Notes: generated by a model from the sequence alone, not told the origin. Shown: positions 1 through 9,161, counted from the first letter of the stretch. The stretch: DNA of 64,000 bases from SZUA-430 sp031413635 (GCA_031413635.1 JANOFM010000130.1:3541-67540); one strand, 5' to 3'. A program made the numbers and translations.

Positions 1-670
1 TGCCGACCAGCGCCATACCGCCGAAAAATTGCAGCATGCTCAATGCACCGCCCGATACGGCAATGGTGATTTGCTCGACGATGTACTCGGGTTGGGCGAA
101 ATAGTTGAGCGTCAGATTGAACACGAGAAAGAAAAATGAGGCGAGCGCCAGCGCCGCAAATACATGCGACCGCGAATACCGGTTCAACTGAATGCCCGCG
201 AACACGGCGGCCACGGCGCTCAACGGCAGCGAGATCGCGAGATTGCCCAGGATGACGCCTTGCAACACCTCCGGCGCATCCAAATTCGCGCCTTGAACCT
301 GACTGAGCGCGACCCCGGTCGCTAGACCACCAAGCAGCGACACGAACTGGTTCCACGCAAACAACAACGCCGCCGCGATCACGCCGGCGACAAACCACGG
401 CGCCAGATCTTGGCGCACCGGTGCCTGGGCTTTGAATCCCGCCAGCCCTCGCTTGCATCCGCGATGGATGAACGGAAACGCGGCAAAGCTGATGCCGATG
501 AAATAGTCGCGCAATTTCGGATCGAGAAACTCAAGCTCGCGAACGACGGGCGCGCCGAACTGGATCAGCGCGAAAACCGCGAGCAGCGAAGCGCCGAGCG
601 CCGCAAATTCGTGACTGTTGGTCGGAACACGAAACACGCTCTCGCCCGCGGCCGCCGTCTGTTCGCTCAT
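1..670 (-). CDS. Multi-pass membrane protein, 3' end cut by window edge
   Basis: An open frame runs from an ATG at 670 leftwards to the window edge with no stop, giving about 223 visible residues. The N-terminus is polar and is followed by at least five hydrophobic stretches, including one beginning LAPWFVAGVIAAALLF and one beginning HVFAALALASFFFLVF, so an inner-membrane protein is likely. I see no catalytic motif and do not recognise the family. It is divergent from the lipoprotein gene starting at 885; the roughly 210 bases between them must hold both promoters. Confidence 0.75.
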   Translation of the reverse strand, partial: MSEQTAAAGESVFRVPTNSHEFAALGASLLAVFALIQFGAPVVRELEFLDPKLRDYFIGISFAAFPFIHRGCKRGLAGFKAQAPVRQDLAPWFVAGVIAAALLFAWNQFVSLLGGLATGVALSQVQGANLDAPEVLQGVILGNLAISLPLSAVAAVFAGIQLNRYSRSHVFAALALASFFFLVFNLTLNYFAQPEYIVEQITIAVSGGALSMLQFFGGMALVG

Positions 671-884
671 GGATCACCTTAATCTTTGACTGCCAACTCC
701 GAGTCGGTGCGAAACCTACCTTCGCATCCAAATCACGGCAATCCGGAACGCGCCGCACGCTATCCACAATCGACGGGCGAATGCCCACGCCCTTGCACCG
801 CTTTACCGGAACCTGTTGCACAAATGTGTTCGTCCAAAGCCGACAATCCTGCACGCGAATCAGTTCGACTGGAGGAGCCAAACA

Positions 885-1265
885 ATGCATCGCGCCTTCG
901 CCGCCGTCGCAGCGTTGTGCCTGTCGGCTTGCGCCTATCCGGAATACGTCAACGACGAATATCGCTACATCCCCCTGGCGACGTTCGCGCACGACAACAA
1001 TTCCTATCGCATCTTCGACAAGCCGAGCGCGGGCAAGCTCGTCATCACGCCAAGCCTTGCCACCGCCATGAGCGACGGCGTCATCCGCAACGCCACCTTC
1101 GGCCGCTATCACAACCGCACCGAACGCGGCACGTTGGAGGCTGCCGCGTCGGCCTACCTCGCCCGTCACGGCCGCAAGTGCACCATCACCGACGGCAGCA
1201 TGATCTACGACCCGCAATGGGAGTTCACCTATATCTGCGAGGTCGTCTACACGGCACAGCCTTAA
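885..1265 (+). CDS. Small putative lipoprotein (126 aa)
   Basis: The ATG at 885 is preceded by GGAGGAG with about 7 bases spacing, which decides this start over an upstream in-frame ATG at 816 lacking a ribosome site. The protein begins with a short hydrophobic segment ending in LSACA, a good lipobox with the lipidated Cys near residue 15, so it is probably exported and anchored to a membrane. The mature part is about 110 residues with three further Cys and no recognised domain. It stands 118 bases ahead of the coiled-coil/AAA+ operon on the same strand; whether they share a transcript is open. Confidence 0.8.
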   Translation: MHRAFAAVAALCLSACAYPEYVNDEYRYIPLATFAHDNNSYRIFDKPSAGKLVITPSLATAMSDGVIRNATFGRYHNRTERGTLEAAASAYLARHGRKCTITDGSMIYDPQWEFTYICEVVYTAQP

Positions 1266-1383
1266 CTTACCGCCCCTAGGGAGTTAACATCGGAAATCAA
1301 GTAGCGTTCTCCCGCCGGAAGCGCTTCAATACTGCGCGACCGTAACCATATGTGTCACCACACCGGCGCGAAGGATCTTGAAG

Positions 1384-3165
1384 ATGGCAACGCCTGCGAC
1401 TGAAACCGCGCGCGCGCTCGAAGAGCGCAAGGCTTACCGTCAAGCCCGCAGGTTCGATCAATCGACGCAGCAGGCAACGTCCGCCGCCCCCGTGGACGAA
1501 CAGCAGATGATCGCGCGCGTCGAAAACGAAAACCCCATCTTCAAGGTGTTCGAAGACAAAACGCTCAGCCAGGAAGCCAAGATCAAAGCGATCGCCAAGC
1601 TTCTGGAGTTCGATCCGGCCGAACCCGACAACGACAAGCGGATCGAAATCCTGGGCGAGTTCTTCGAATACGTCCAAATGCAACGCCGTAACATGGCGCT
1701 GGGCCAAATCAACACCGTCAGCGACCAAGCCTACGCCACGTTCAAACAGAACATGGACAGCGTATTCGAGGATTTGAACACCTTCAAAGGCTCGCTTGCG
1801 CCACTCGACGAAGTGCTGGGACTGCTTAAGAAATTCCGCACCGGCGAGAATGCTGGAAAGACACCCCTGATCGAACAGATCAACGAAGCCTTCCGCCAAC
1901 AAAAAATGCTGCGGGAAGCCCGCCAAAGCCGCAACGACGATATCGCAAACCTAAACGGGATGCTGCGAACGACGCGCTCGGACCGGGCAATTCTGCAATC
2001 GACGCTGAACCAAACGGACACGTTTTTCGGCCGTCTGCTTCGCGCGGGGCTGATCAAGGACACCAAGTCGAAAATCGCGGCACTCGATCAAACTGCGATG
2101 TCGCAGGAAGGCAAGATCGCCGATCTGAAGGCAGCCCCGTTGTTCCTGCCGGGCACCACAACGCCGATCGACCGGAAAACGCTGGAGATGGAGCAGCAAA
2201 ACCCGGAAATCCTGAAGGTCCTCGACATCGGCGGCGAATTGTTCGGCAAGAACATGAAGACGGCCGCCGACACCGGCGTTTCCTTCATCAAAGAGGCCGA
2301 GCAACGCATCGGGACCTCAATCGAAGGCTTCTCAAAGGTCCGCGAGAATATTCTCCAGCTGAACTACCAGAACAACAAGATCAGCATCCTTCTGGCCGTC
2401 ATTCACAAGGCCCTTGAAATTGCCGCAAAGCACAACAAGGAAACCGTCGGCGGATTGATCGAAAAATTCGGCAACCCCGACGCGCCCGAGCAGAAGGCCG
2501 CATCCCCCGCCGCCGACGACCTGACGGCCGACATCGAACGCACCAAGGCGCGCAACCGCATCCAAAACATGAACCGCTTTCTTGCGCGTCTCGGCGACCT
2601 CGACATCAATCTGACGCGCTCCGTCGGCGAATTGAGTCAGCAGGGCGCCGTCATCACCGACCTCGAACGCAAGAATTCTTCCGCCATCAACTATGCGATG
2701 AGCATCCGGTCGCAGACCATAGCGACGACCAGCACCCGCGTCGTCACCCTGCTTAACTCGATCGTCAACACCGTGCTGACCGAAAAGGCGAGCCTCATCG
2801 AAGATGCGCTCGACCACATGTCGCAAGAAGCAAGCAAAGTACTGACCGACGAAATCCGCAACACGCCGGAGCTGCTCAAAAAACGTCGCGGCGCGCTGGA
2901 AGGCCAAATCACGGATATCGAGGATTTGAGCGACGCCGTCAGCGAAACGACCGCGACGTTGATCGATGTCTTAAAGCAGACTAAAACCCTCGCCGACGAA
3001 GTCCAGCGTTCGGCGAAAGAGCTCGACCAGATCACGCTGCAGAGCACGCGCGCCGAACTCGACGCGCAGAAAGATGCACCGTCGCCGGCCGAAACGGGGG
3101 CCACCCGGGCCAAACACGCGCCGCCAGCCGGCAAGAAGGGCATCGATGCGCTGTTTGAAAACTAA
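1384..3165 (+). CDS. Coiled-coil protein, first gene of AAA+ operon (593 aa)
   Basis: I chose the ATG at 1384 because AAGGA lies 8 bases upstream; a TTG two codons earlier is too close to it. The protein is soluble: no signal peptide, no membrane segment and no cysteine that I can see. It is almost entirely helical and highly charged, with coiled-coil-like stretches around residues 170-245 and 395-560 and a disordered Ala/Pro/Lys-rich tail ending GIDALFEN. The long helical C-terminal half is laid out like TelA (toxic anion resistance) proteins, but the resemblance is weak and by eye only. The gap to the AAA+ gene is 18 bases, so the two are probably co-translated and the product is a plausible substrate or adaptor of the ATPase. 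Function unknown. Confidence 0.85.
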   Translation: MATPATETARALEERKAYRQARRFDQSTQQATSAAPVDEQQMIARVENENPIFKVFEDKTLSQEAKIKAIAKLLEFDPAEPDNDKRIEILGEFFEYVQMQRRNMALGQINTVSDQAYATFKQNMDSVFEDLNTFKGSLAPLDEVLGLLKKFRTGENAGKTPLIEQINEAFRQQKMLREARQSRNDDIANLNGMLRTTRSDRAILQSTLNQTDTFFGRLLRAGLIKDTKSKIAALDQTAMSQEGKIADLKAAPLFLPGTTTPIDRKTLEMEQQNPEILKVLDIGGELFGKNMKTAADTGVSFIKEAEQRIGTSIEGFSKVRENILQLNYQNNKISILLAVIHKALEIAAKHNKETVGGLIEKFGNPDAPEQKAASPAADDLTADIERTKARNRIQNMNRFLARLGDLDINLTRSVGELSQQGAVITDLERKNSSAINYAMSIRSQTIATTSTRVVTLLNSIVNTVLTEKASLIEDALDHMSQEASKVLTDEIRNTPELLKKRRGALEGQITDIEDLSDAVSETTATLIDVLKQTKTLADEVQRSAKELDQITLQSTRAELDAQKDAPSPAETGATRAKHAPPAGKKGIDALFEN

Positions 3166-3183
3166 GCGGCAATTGAGGGCGAG

Positions 3184-5463
3184 ATGTCCACCAGCGCGAC
3201 AGACAAGACGCACGGCCAAGTTCTGCCCCACCTGATCGAGCTCGATCGGGATCTCGACCCGGATTTCACTCTGATCGGGCGTGACATGGAAATCAGGCAA
3301 ATCGCCGAGGTCCTGACACTGCGCGACAGTCGCAACGTGATGCTCACCGGCCCCACGGGCGTCGGCAAGACCGCGTTGATCAATGGCATCGAAGAGCGCC
3401 GCAGCCGCGCCGACATCTCGCAAGACATTCTGAAACGGCGCTTCTTCCGCCTCGACACGGAGAGCCTGCTGGCCTGCGACGATCCGGCAAAGATCAATCA
3501 GGATTTTCAACGGGTCTGCGACTATCTCGACGACGCGCAGCACAGCGTGCTCGTCATAGACAATTTCTCGAATTTCTTGAACGGACTGCAAGCGAAATCG
3601 GCGCACGGCGCACTCAACAACCTAATGTCGGCGCTTCACCAGCGAAAGACGCAGTGCATCATCGCGCTCAACGACGGCCAGAAAGCGAAAATCGTCGACC
3701 AACACTCGGGTTTCAAGGAATTCTTCACGCCCATCGATCTGAAAGAGCCCGACGCCGGCCAAGTCTTGAGCATCTTGCGCGGCGTTCGCCGTGTCTACGA
3801 GACGATGCACGGCATTGTCATCACCGACGAAGCGCTCCAAACCGTCACGGCTTTGACCACGAAGTTCAAGGGTTCGTTCGACGACCAAAGCCTGCCGCGC
3901 GTGCCTATCCGCCTGCTCGATCTTTCTGCATCCGAATTTCGTGCCGGCATTATGTCGAAGCCCGAAGAACTCGATCGTATCGAAGATCAGGCGACGAACT
4001 TGCGCAACCAAGTCGCGGCGCTCGAACGGTCGAACGGCGAAGACGCGGCGGGGGCGATCAGGAAACTGAAGGCCGACATCGCCAAGCTCGAAACGCAAGA
4101 GCGCGACCTGTCGCGCGACTGGACGAAAAAAACCGACGGAGTAAAAGAACTCCTGAACAAAAAGCGCGGCTACGCCTCCGAACTGCAATCGCTCGAAGCC
4201 GAAAACGAAGATGCCCTGAAGAAAGGCAAAGCCAGCGAACTGATCAAACAGAACGATCAGTTGATCGACAAATACCGAACCGCCTTGGCCGAGATCAATC
4301 GGCAACTCGCAGCTATCAACGCCGGTATGCCGCAAGATCACCGCTTGACGGCCGAGCACGTGCGAAAAACCTTCAGCAAGCGGACCGGCATCCCCGTCGC
4401 CACTTTGGGCGAAAGCGAACTGGAACGCGTCATCAAGCTCGAAGAGGCGCTGAAGGAGCGCATCTACGGACAAGAGCGCGCCATTGCGTCGATTGCTGCC
4501 GCGGCAAAGAATGCCGCCGCGGGCCTCAAAGACCCCCACAGTCCAGCCGGCGCATACTTTTTCATTGGCCCGTCCGGCGTCGGCAAGACCGAACTCGCCC
4601 GGGCGCTCGCTGCCTACACAGACGGCAAGGCGGACGCCGAACCCATCCGCCTCGACATGTCGGAGTACGGCGAAAAGCATACGGTGTCGAAAATCATGGG
4701 TGCCCCGCCGGGATATGCGGGCTACGAGGAAGGCGGCGTCCTCGCCAACGAAGTGCGGAAAAAGCCGAATTCGATCGTGTTGTTCGACGAAATCGAAAAA
4801 GCGCACCCTGAAGTCTTCAACATCCTGTTGCAAATTCTGAGTGCCGGCCGCTTGACCGACGGCAAGGGCCGCCTCATCGACTTCAGCCAGTGCACGATTA
4901 TTGCAACGTCGAATGTGGGCTCGCGCCATTTCGTCGACGAAACGCTGAGTTATGAAGACGCGGTGACCAAAGCACACGCTGAGGTCAAAGCCTTCTTCCG
5001 GCCAGAGCTTTTGGGGCGCTTTACGGACATCCAGTTTTTCAAGCGGCTCGACGCGAATTTGCTGTTCAAAGTCGCCCAAAAAAACCTGACCGCGGTCAAC
5101 AAGATGCTCGCGAGCAAGGACGTCACCGCCGAGATCGCCGACGGCCAATTGCGCGACGCGGTCGAGCGCGTGATGAACCCCAGATACGGCGCCAGGCCGA
5201 TCAACAACCTGTTCTCCAAATTCATCAAAAAGCTCGTTAGCGAATTGGTGCTTGAGGAAGAACTGCGCCGCCTAAAAAGCGCAGGCAATGGCGCGAAACC
5301 CAAGGCCGAGCACGGCGGCAAGGTCATCATCGAATTCGACAAGAAGTCCGACGAATTCTCAGCCACCTTCAAGCCGGCGGGCAGCGGCATCCCCTTCGGC
5401 GCCCAATCGCCTACCCGCAAGTCCATGAAGCTCGACTCGCTCGACCTGAATACAGCCGACTAG
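3184..5463 (+). CDS. Clp/Hsp100-like AAA+ ATPase with degenerate first domain (759 aa)
   Basis: Two AAA+ domains are visible. NBD1 (about residues 30-260) has Walker A GPTGVGKT at 56-63 and ClpB-like order, but Walker B reads VLVIDN (122-127), with Asn where the catalytic Glu belongs; the ERR arginine fingers of ClpB are replaced by GFKEF near 176-180, and the tyrosine pore loop is not seen. A coiled coil (about 260-375) sits where ClpB has its middle domain. NBD2 (about 400-690) is intact: GPSGVGKT 462-469, pore loop GYAGY 510-514, Walker B IVLFDE 531-536, arginine finger R612 and sensor-2 GAR 669-671. The double Clp_N domain is absent. It is likely a protein-remodelling motor with a structural NBD1. 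It sits between the coiled-coil gene and the membrane-protein gene, 18 and 10 bases away. Confidence 0.93.
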   Translation: MSTSATDKTHGQVLPHLIELDRDLDPDFTLIGRDMEIRQIAEVLTLRDSRNVMLTGPTGVGKTALINGIEERRSRADISQDILKRRFFRLDTESLLACDDPAKINQDFQRVCDYLDDAQHSVLVIDNFSNFLNGLQAKSAHGALNNLMSALHQRKTQCIIALNDGQKAKIVDQHSGFKEFFTPIDLKEPDAGQVLSILRGVRRVYETMHGIVITDEALQTVTALTTKFKGSFDDQSLPRVPIRLLDLSASEFRAGIMSKPEELDRIEDQATNLRNQVAALERSNGEDAAGAIRKLKADIAKLETQERDLSRDWTKKTDGVKELLNKKRGYASELQSLEAENEDALKKGKASELIKQNDQLIDKYRTALAEINRQLAAINAGMPQDHRLTAEHVRKTFSKRTGIPVATLGESELERVIKLEEALKERIYGQERAIASIAAAAKNAAAGLKDPHSPAGAYFFIGPSGVGKTELARALAAYTDGKADAEPIRLDMSEYGEKHTVSKIMGAPPGYAGYEEGGVLANEVRKKPNSIVLFDEIEKAHPEVFNILLQILSAGRLTDGKGRLIDFSQCTIIATSNVGSRHFVDETLSYEDAVTKAHAEVKAFFRPELLGRFTDIQFFKRLDANLLFKVAQKNLTAVNKMLASKDVTAEIADGQLRDAVERVMNPRYGARPINNLFSKFIKKLVSELVLEEELRRLKSAGNGAKPKAEHGGKVIIEFDKKSDEFSATFKPAGSGIPFGAQSPTRKSMKLDSLDLNTAD

Positions 5464-5473
5464 ACGTACGACC

Positions 5474-6337
5474 GTGAGCGACAGCAACAAACCCTCGGAC
5501 GACGACCCGCAAAAGCGGCGAATCCTAAGGCCCGGCGACAGTCCCCAAAGCCTTTCCGACAATCCCGACGACCGCGCCGAGACCCACGCGCACGCCGCCC
5601 GGAAAATTCTTGAGGAGCAAGAGCGCAAGCGCCGCGAGGATGAGGAGCGCAAACTGGGTTGGCATGGTCGTTTATGGCGGCGGCTCAAGGCCTTCTTCGA
5701 GAAACGTGTTACGCCCCGCCTCGTCGTCGCCAACGACATCTTCGCCGACAAGTTTCCCCGCGCCGCAAAACTTGTCGGCGCCGGTGTTTACTTCACCGCA
5801 AAAATTTGGATGAACGCGATATGGCCGTTCATCGATCGCATATCGCATCGCACGGACAAGAAGGGCGAGCGGCGCCTTTCCTTTATGGGCAAGACCCTTA
5901 TCGCCGCGGCGCTCTTCGTCGCCGCATGGCCGATGTTCAAGATTTACTATGTGTTGGGCACCACCCGCGAGTTCCACAACGTCCAGATCACCTTCAAACA
6001 GATCATCTCCCACGATCGCTATCTCGTGTTCGGTGATTACGTTCACGAAGGCACCGACACAGCCGACAACATGGCCTTCAACGTCACCGACAGCTGGGTC
6101 TATTGGAACTGGACCCCCGACCTGATGTTCGCCCAAGTCCCTGTCGTCGGAAAATGTAGCTTCAGAACCTACGGCTGGTACGTCCGCGTCCCCCGCTTCG
6201 TGCCGTTCGTCGGACGAACGTTGCTCGTCGAACCGGTCATCATCTCCGCGAAGTGCCAAGGCCTCGACGATCTGCCGACAGGACCGGGGCCGGCAATGCC
6301 TCCACCCACCGCGACGTCAGCGCCGAATACGGATTGA
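5474..6337 (+). CDS. Single-pass membrane protein of the AAA+ operon (287 aa)
   Basis: The start is a GTG 10 bases after the ATPase stop. Residues 1-75 are very hydrophilic with a Lys/Arg/Glu-rich helix near 40-75. One clear membrane segment lies at about 138-160 (KTLIAAALFVAAWPMF), with a possible amphipathic stretch at 97-120. The C-terminal part (about 163-262) is a compact region with aromatic motifs such as DSWVYWNWTPD and RTYGWYVRVP, then a Pro-rich tail. This region reminds me of DUF1523-type proteins, by eye only. Topology suggests a cytoplasmic N-terminus and periplasmic C-terminus. In this operon it could recruit the ATPase to the membrane. Its last 98 bases overlap the convergent M23 peptidase gene. 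Confidence 0.85.
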   Translation: MSDSNKPSDDDPQKRRILRPGDSPQSLSDNPDDRAETHAHAARKILEEQERKRREDEERKLGWHGRLWRRLKAFFEKRVTPRLVVANDIFADKFPRAAKLVGAGVYFTAKIWMNAIWPFIDRISHRTDKKGERRLSFMGKTLIAAALFVAAWPMFKIYYVLGTTREFHNVQITFKQIISHDRYLVFGDYVHEGTDTADNMAFNVTDSWVYWNWTPDLMFAQVPVVGKCSFRTYGWYVRVPRFVPFVGRTLLVEPVIISAKCQGLDDLPTGPGPAMPPPTATSAPNTD

Positions 6338-6851
6338 GCGACGCTCCGCGCCACCACTGCTTCTCGCGGTTCGCTTGGTGGATCTCGAAGTGGAGATGAG
6401 GCGTCTTCGCGTTGCCCGTGGTGCCGACATAACCCAGCACCTGACCCTTCATCACCGCCTCGCCCGCCTTCAGGCGGGTCGCATATGCCTTGAGATGGGC
6501 GTAGAGGAAAATCAGCCGCCCGCTCGCGTCGAGCTGATAGAGGGTGGTGCCGCCGAGCCTGCTGCTATGCAATTTGACGATCGTCCCGCTGGCCGCGGCG
6601 CGCACCGGCGTGCCCAAGGGCGCGCCGATGTCGATCCCCTCGTGCAGCCGCCCGCCCGAACGCGGCGCGCCCCAACTGTCGACCAACTGGTCCGCCCGCA
6701 CGCCCGCGACGGGCACGATCAGCGCCGCCTCGGCCAACGCCGAGAGTGCCGCCAGCCGCTCGCCGCGGATCACCGAGGCCAGCCAATTGGCCTCCACCAG
6801 CAAGACGAGAAGAACAAACGTCCGCAGTGCGACTTGGAGTTCGAGAGACAT
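6240..6851 (-). CDS. M23 family (LytM-type) metallopeptidase (203 aa)
   Basis: Peptidoglycan endopeptidase fold. The zinc signature is complete: HEGID gives H70 and D74, HLHFE gives H152/H154, and LYAHL gives the additional active-site H119. A hydrophobic stretch at residues 9-26 acts as signal peptide or membrane anchor, so the enzyme works in the periplasm, probably cutting stem-peptide cross-links. The catalytic domain covers about residues 52-178. The gene runs opposite to the AAA+ operon, and its 3' end overlaps the last gene of that operon by 98 bases, so both proteins are encoded on both strands there. Confidence 0.9.
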   Translation of the reverse strand: MSLELQVALRTFVLLVLLVEANWLASVIRGERLAALSALAEAALIVPVAGVRADQLVDSWGAPRSGGRLHEGIDIGAPLGTPVRAAASGTIVKLHSSRLGGTTLYQLDASGRLIFLYAHLKAYATRLKAGEAVMKGQVLGYVGTTGNAKTPHLHFEIHQANREKQWWRGASLNPYSALTSRWVEALPAPVLSADRRGLGTSRR

Positions 6852-7165
6852 GACGGACGAAAACTATCACGCGCCCACCGCGAACGGAATTCGAACGCGC
6901 TGTCTCAACTTCGGGTTGGCCGAATCGCGTGTGCAATCGCTTACCCCTGCACGTGAACAAATTGAAAAGCGCAACGATGCGGATTCTTTTTGCGAACCAC
7001 CTGTGGGCTCTTGACCACAGGTCTGGGGGAAAGCAAGGCTACTCTCGAAAGCGCACGGTTCCGAACCCGTCATCCGGCGGCATGATGGGTTCCGTGATTC
7101 GTGCGCAGGCGAAGGGGGGATCGCTTCCAGACACTTGCGAGACGTTGCGTGTGGAGGTTGTGCGC
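6852..7165. other. Divergent intergenic region with an inverted repeat
   Basis: This 314-base gap separates the M23 peptidase (left, minus) from the sulfotransferase (right, plus) and must carry both promoters. The sulfotransferase frame stays open leftwards to an ATG at 6929, including an ATG at 6977, but these have no ribosome site and the predicted residues look non-coding. The only structure I see is the 8-bp inverted repeat at 6999-7022. Confidence 0.6.
6999..7022. repeat. Perfect 8-bp inverted repeat in divergent promoter region
   Basis: ACCTGTGG and CCACAGGT are perfect inverted copies separated by 8 bases. No T-run follows on either strand, so an intrinsic terminator is unlikely; an operator for one of the two flanking genes or an RNA hairpin in a sulfotransferase leader would both fit. 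Confidence 0.5.
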
Positions 7166-8989
7166 ATGAGCAAAAAGCCCGACAGGTCCGTAGCCCTGCG
7201 CACCGCCATTCTTGTCCTTGGCATGCATCGCAGCGGAACCTCGGCCCTGGCACGGCTGACCAACTTCCTGGGCGCAGCACTGCCTCGCCATTTGATCCCT
7301 GCCGACCCTTCGAATCCGCGCGGACATTGGGAATCCAAGCCGCTTGTCGACCTGCACGATCAGCTTCTGGGGGCGATCGACTCCTCCTGGGACGATTGGC
7401 GTGCCCCTCCGGCGCGGTGGAAGGAAAGTGACGGCGCATCGCGGATGGCAGGAACCATTCGCCTGACCATCGACGAAGAATACGGCAACGCACCGATGTT
7501 CGTGCTGAAAGACCCGCGCATCTGCCGCACGTTGCCCTATTGGATGTCGATCCTGGAAAAATCGGGCGTCCGAAGCGCGCCGCTCATCATCGTGCGAAAC
7601 CCGCTTGAGGTGGCTGAATCGCTCCGCGAGCGCGACGGCATATCGTTCGAAAAGGCGATGCTCCTCTGGCTGCGCCACAATTTGGACGCCGAATATGAAA
7701 CCCGCCATTTGCAGCGCAACATCGTCACCTTCGACGCGCTTCTGGAAGACTGGAAACTGCTCGCCGTCCAATCGGCCGCCCGCATGGGTGTGACTTGGAC
7801 GCGCCAGCCGCCGATGCAAGATGTGCGCGAATTCCTCGACAGCGAACTCCACAATCACCGCTCGACCCAAGCCGAACTCGAAGCCCACACAGAAGTGCCC
7901 TACTGGGTCAAAACCGCTTATCGTGCGCTGACGCTTCTGTGCGACGAACCGAAAAGCGCGGAACCCAAACGCGAGCTCGACCGGATACGTACCGCCTTCG
8001 CCGAAAGCGCAAAGATCTTCGGTGGCGTCGCCTTCGCCCAAACCGATGCACTGAAGCAGGCAGCGATCGACGTCGCCAACGCCGACGAACGGGCGAACCT
8101 GCGGGTCGCAAGCGAACGCCAGAAACTGACCGCGCGCACGCGCGAACTCGAGTTGGAACTAGGCACCGCGGCCGCACGCGCGACCGAATACGAGATCGTA
8201 AGCCGCGACTTCGAGACCGCGCTGAACCTTTCAAGAGCCGAAGCGAAAGAGCTGGTCGGCGCCGACATCCGCGCCGCCGCCCTGACCAAGGAAGTTGAAG
8301 CCCTGCGTCGCATCACCGCCGACGCCGCCGAATTGAAAGCACTGGCCAAGCACTTGAGCGAGCGTACCGAGTGGATCGAAAAAGAACTCAAGTCTCAGCA
8401 CACCAAGAGCGAAAAGATGAAGACCGAGCTTCAAGACGCCCGGGCAAAATCGATCGCCCTATCGACCGAACTCCAGACCGCACTGTCGAATGCCATGGCG
8501 CTTACCAAAAACGCCAATCTGCATGAGACCCAGGCGATGAAAGCCCAAACGGCGCTCGCCGCGGCTCAAGACCGCATTGCCGAGCTTGAGGCCGATGACC
8601 GCAGAGCCCAGACCGAAATCTCCGAATTACGAGCCGAACTTGCGGAATCTTGGGCGATTTCCGACGAGATCGATCGCGCATCGCAAAAGAACGTGCCCGT
8701 CATGCGCGTCGTCCCGGCATCGAACGTTGCACACCCCGAGATAGGCTCAAAGTCGAGCGGCGTCGCCATCCGCGACCCGGATACGCGGACGAAACGCGTC
8801 GAAGACGACTTGCGATTCGAGCGTGTCCACGTCCAGCAACTCGAACGCCGCCTGTCCACTTGGATGGGACTGGCGAGCGCCGCATTGCGTAAAATCACCC
8901 GCTTCGGCGGCGCGCCAAAGCAGACGTCGCGCCCGCGGCACGACCGCCGCCACCGCTCCGCCATGCCTCCGGCGGCCTCACGGACATAA
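7166..8989 (+). CDS. Sulfotransferase-domain protein with long coiled-coil tail (607 aa)
   Basis: Start ATG 7166 has GGAGG 8 bases upstream. Residues about 15-250 form a sulfotransferase-like P-loop domain: LGMHRSGTSAL near residue 18 matches the 5'-phosphosulfate loop and LIIVRNPLEVAESL near 137 matches the 3'-phosphate-binding segment for PAPS. From about 275 to 520 the protein is a long Ala/Glu/Arg-rich coiled coil, then a basic C-terminus rich in Arg, His and Pro. There is no signal peptide, so it is probably cytosolic and modifies a glycan or lipid-linked precursor. Fusions of sulfo- or glycosyltransferase domains to coiled coils are known in surface-polysaccharide loci, but no such genes flank it here. 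The acceptor is unknown. Confidence 0.85.
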   Translation: MSKKPDRSVALRTAILVLGMHRSGTSALARLTNFLGAALPRHLIPADPSNPRGHWESKPLVDLHDQLLGAIDSSWDDWRAPPARWKESDGASRMAGTIRLTIDEEYGNAPMFVLKDPRICRTLPYWMSILEKSGVRSAPLIIVRNPLEVAESLRERDGISFEKAMLLWLRHNLDAEYETRHLQRNIVTFDALLEDWKLLAVQSAARMGVTWTRQPPMQDVREFLDSELHNHRSTQAELEAHTEVPYWVKTAYRALTLLCDEPKSAEPKRELDRIRTAFAESAKIFGGVAFAQTDALKQAAIDVANADERANLRVASERQKLTARTRELELELGTAAARATEYEIVSRDFETALNLSRAEAKELVGADIRAAALTKEVEALRRITADAAELKALAKHLSERTEWIEKELKSQHTKSEKMKTELQDARAKSIALSTELQTALSNAMALTKNANLHETQAMKAQTALAAAQDRIAELEADDRRAQTEISELRAELAESWAISDEIDRASQKNVPVMRVVPASNVAHPEIGSKSSGVAIRDPDTRTKRVEDDLRFERVHVQQLERRLSTWMGLASAALRKITRFGGAPKQTSRPRHDRRHRSAMPPAASRT

Positions 8990-9161
8990 GCGCCATCGCG
9001 AAATATCGCCGCGAATTTTCGGAAAAGTTTTCGGTCAATTGCCTGCGAAAAATCGCCTTCGTTCAAATTCGCGGCGCGCGATTTATCACTCCTTTATGTG
9101 AGGCCGTCACACTTCGCGAAGTCGGGTGTTGATCGCCGGCGCAAAGGAAAGGAGGCCCGCC

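Noticed and set aside
6929..7165. N-terminal extension of the sulfotransferase frame
   Set aside because: No ribosome site at 6929 or 6977, and GGAGG marks ATG 7166.
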